DNA of 6,339 nucleotides from the NCBI GenBank assembly GCA_016235225.1, contig JACRLS010000308.1, positions 1 to 6,339 on the forward strand, written 5' to 3'. Each line of letters begins with the position of its first letter. Position 1 is the first letter of the stretch. Positions 5,288-6,339 of this stretch are shown here, piece by piece. Position numbers and translations under genes: made by a program. The notes under the pieces were generated by a model that was given only the letters and a program-made list of their open reading frames with translations, searched no databases and was not told the DNA's origin. Source of the DNA: Nitrospirota bacterium. Lineage in GTDB: Bacteria > Nitrospirota > Nitrospiria > Nitrospirales > Nitrospiraceae.

Positions 5288-5677
5288 GTGATGGGACACG
5301 CTTTCGGCTATGCCAAGGTGTGCGTCCACAGAGGTGAAGGGGCGCCGCCTCATCAGTGTCACATCACAGTATTTACGAAGGAAACCTCCGACAGCCAGGC
5401 GTCGGAGGGAACGGTCTTCCCGTTCAATCACGCTGCCAAGTATGGTATAGCGACCAGCGGCCCCACAGACTCGTTATTGTCCACGCTCTCGACTCAGGAG
5501 ACCAAGGTGCTCCGGCTCATCGGCGAGGGCTTGTCTGACAAAGATATTGCAACAGCCCTCAGCCTCAGCGTGAGAACCGTCGAAGGTTATGCTGCGCGGA
5601 TCCGTGAGAAATTGGGCCTGGAAAGTCGAGCCGACCTGATCCGATATGCGCTTCGTCAGAAGCTGGCATCCCTGTGA
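5288..5677 (+). CDS. LuxR/NarL-type HTH transcription regulator lacking a receiver domain
   Basis: The product (128-129 residues) ends in a GerE/LuxR-type DNA-binding domain at about 66-126. LSTQETKVLRLIGEGLSDKDIA covers the first helices, SLSVRTVEGYAARIREKLGL (92-111) covers the recognition helix, and SRADLIRYAL the last. The N-terminal 60 residues match no receiver or ligand-binding domain I know; they include a Cys/His-containing stretch (VCVHRGEGAPPHQCHITVF, 11-29). The start is uncertain: GTG at 5288 or ATG at 5291, with weak GGGGCGAGG just before. It is transcribed away from the che cluster and shares its upstream region, so local regulation of that cluster is possible but unproven. It may be the remnant of a longer response regulator. 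Confidence 0.8.
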   Translation: MMGHAFGYAKVCVHRGEGAPPHQCHITVFTKETSDSQASEGTVFPFNHAAKYGIATSGPTDSLLSTLSTQETKVLRLIGEGLSDKDIATALSLSVRTVEGYAARIREKLGLESRADLIRYALRQKLASL

Positions 5678-5763
5678 GTTACCCCCTCGCAATATTCGCG
5701 CAGAAGGTTGTCATGTCTCCGAAGTTGACGTAGAGTGAAAGAATAGGAGGAAGAGGTTCTGGC

Positions 5764-6030
5764 TTGCTGGCAGGACCTGACCCCTGTCTCATGAGGCTGC
5801 GTCACACCACATCTCTCCGAGTCGCTTTCGTGTGGGTCGCCCTCGCCCTGTCCGGCGTGGCGGCATCGGATGTCGTGGAAGATCTACTCGAACAGGCCTC
5901 GTCGGCTGACGTCGCCCAGGCTGGTGGTCTTCCTGAAGTCGAGAATCCCGTTGAGAACGCCCTGATTCCCAGCGACGGGGACATACGGTCCCCCGACGGG
6001 GCTCTGCACTGGACGGTTCACAGCGGCTAG
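5764..6030 (+). CDS. Small predicted exported protein, unknown function
   Basis: No family is recognised. From the ATG at 5791 the product has 79 residues and starts like a signal peptide: MRLRHTTSLR, a hydrophobic core VAFVWVALALSGVA, and a plausible cleavage site after VAAS. The mature part is short and acidic (DVVEDLLEQ, PEVENPVENAL). A strong ribosome binding site, AGGAGGAAGAGG (5745-5756), lies about 35 bases before that ATG, too far for normal use, but 8 bases before an in-frame TTG at 5764, which would add nine residues. A REP-like fragment (5773-5785) sits between. The 3' part contains another GGGGAC/GTCCCC pair (5977-5993). It could be a real small secreted protein or a decayed gene. 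Confidence 0.45.
   Translation: MLAGPDPCLMRLRHTTSLRVAFVWVALALSGVAASDVVEDLLEQASSADVAQAGGLPEVENPVENALIPSDGDIRSPDGALHWTVHSG
5773..5785. repeat. Fragment of the GGGGTCAGGTCC repeat
   Basis: ggacctgacccct is the exact complement of 827-839 in the cheA-cheW spacer. It lies between a strong ribosome binding site and the best ATG of the small exported protein. Thirteen bases alone is modest evidence, though the sequence is the core of the repeat family seen elsewhere in the window. Confidence 0.45.
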
Positions 6031-6224
6031 TTCCCGCTGCTGGTGTCGTCCCTCATCTGGCCCGTCGCCGAGGCGGTGGGTCGAGGGGATCCCCCCCTTC
6101 CCATCTTCGCCTCGTGCCAGTGCTCGGTGAGTGCTCCTCCCCTTCGGATCTGATCGCGTGCGCTCCTGTACCTGTTGCGTGAGCCGTCCGGCCCTCGCTC
6201 GCTCGTGATGGAAGGAGAAACGCG

Positions 6225-6339
6225 ATGTCGAGAACTATTTCCAGAACATTGATCACGCCACTTGTCCTGATCCCATTGGTGCTGGGCGCCGCGGGATGCA
6301 GTGGGCTGGGTTCGAGCCTGAGACCGGAGGTGGCCGAGG
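6225..6339 (+). CDS. Predicted lipoprotein, N-terminal part only
   Basis: The first 38 codons run off the window edge. The start has AAGGAG eight bases before ATG 6225. The N-terminus is a lipoprotein-type signal: MSRTISRTL, hydrophobic core ITPLVLIPLVLGAA, then AAGC with Cys25 as the likely lipidated residue, followed by a Ser/Gly-rich spacer SGLGSS. The -3 position is Ala rather than the usual Leu/Val/Ile, so the lipobox is acceptable but not ideal. The mature protein is not visible and no function can be given. It follows the small exported protein on the same strand after 194 bases in which I see no gene. Confidence 0.7.
   Translation, partial: MSRTISRTLITPLVLIPLVLGAAGCSGLGSSLRPEVAE

Noticed and set aside
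5186..5431. N-terminal extension of the small membrane protein to 5431
   Set aside because: It overlaps the divergent LuxR-type gene, lacks recognisable sequence, and would bury the hydrophobic N-terminus; the start at 5185 has its own binding site.
6031..6224. Possible small gene or RNA before the lipoprotein
   Set aside because: The minus-strand open frame here is a low-complexity GC-rich shadow, and no convincing hairpin or RNA signature was found.

Overview
The window is GC-rich bacterial DNA carrying most of a chemosensory gene cluster on the minus strand. Read 5'->3' on that strand, the order is: a 74-residue single-pass membrane protein, a chemoreceptor-like signalling protein with no ligand-binding domain, CheY, CheA, CheW, and the first codons of one more gene at the left edge. 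To the right, on the plus strand, lie a short LuxR/NarL-type DNA-binding protein without a receiver domain, a small predicted exported protein, and the start of a predicted lipoprotein. The style (GC-rich, non-overlapping genes with spacers full of GGGGAC/GTCCCC palindromes and simple 'gaacgatgaa' or 'ggctatagg' repeats) suggests Nitrospira or a related Nitrospirota lineage. This is a recollection of style only; no marker gene here proves it, and deltaproteobacterial relatives are an alternative.

Layout: 1-13 start of a minus-strand gene; 51-184 REP-like repeats; 192-698 cheW; 699-945 spacer of two repeat types; 946-3204 cheA; 3205-3287 spacer with a ggctatagg inverted repeat; 3288-3656 cheY; 3657-3750 spacer with a gaacgatgaat inverted repeat; 3751-4890 receptor-like protein; 4891-4960 repeat; 4961-5185 small membrane protein; 5186-5287 divergent intergenic region; 5288-5677 LuxR-type protein; 5678-5763 short spacer; 5764-6030 small exported protein; 6031-6224 no recognised feature; 6225-6339 lipoprotein start. 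No gene-free stretch exceeds 300 bases.

Functionally, the receptor-like protein should form arrays with CheW and CheA. CheA autophosphorylates on His48 and passes phosphate to Asp54 of CheY. The receptor has one N-terminal membrane anchor and no periplasmic sensor, so the input is probably intracellular or comes from a partner; the adjacent 74-residue membrane protein is a candidate. No flagellar, pilus, cheR or cheB gene is visible, so the output is unknown.

The most unusual feature is the repeats. Every spacer in the che cluster holds a repeat family, and two families also occur in frame inside cheA, at its interdomain linkers, including an exact 19-bp match to an intergenic copy. This resembles in-frame palindromic element insertion known from Rickettsia. 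It is the main candidate here for something undescribed.
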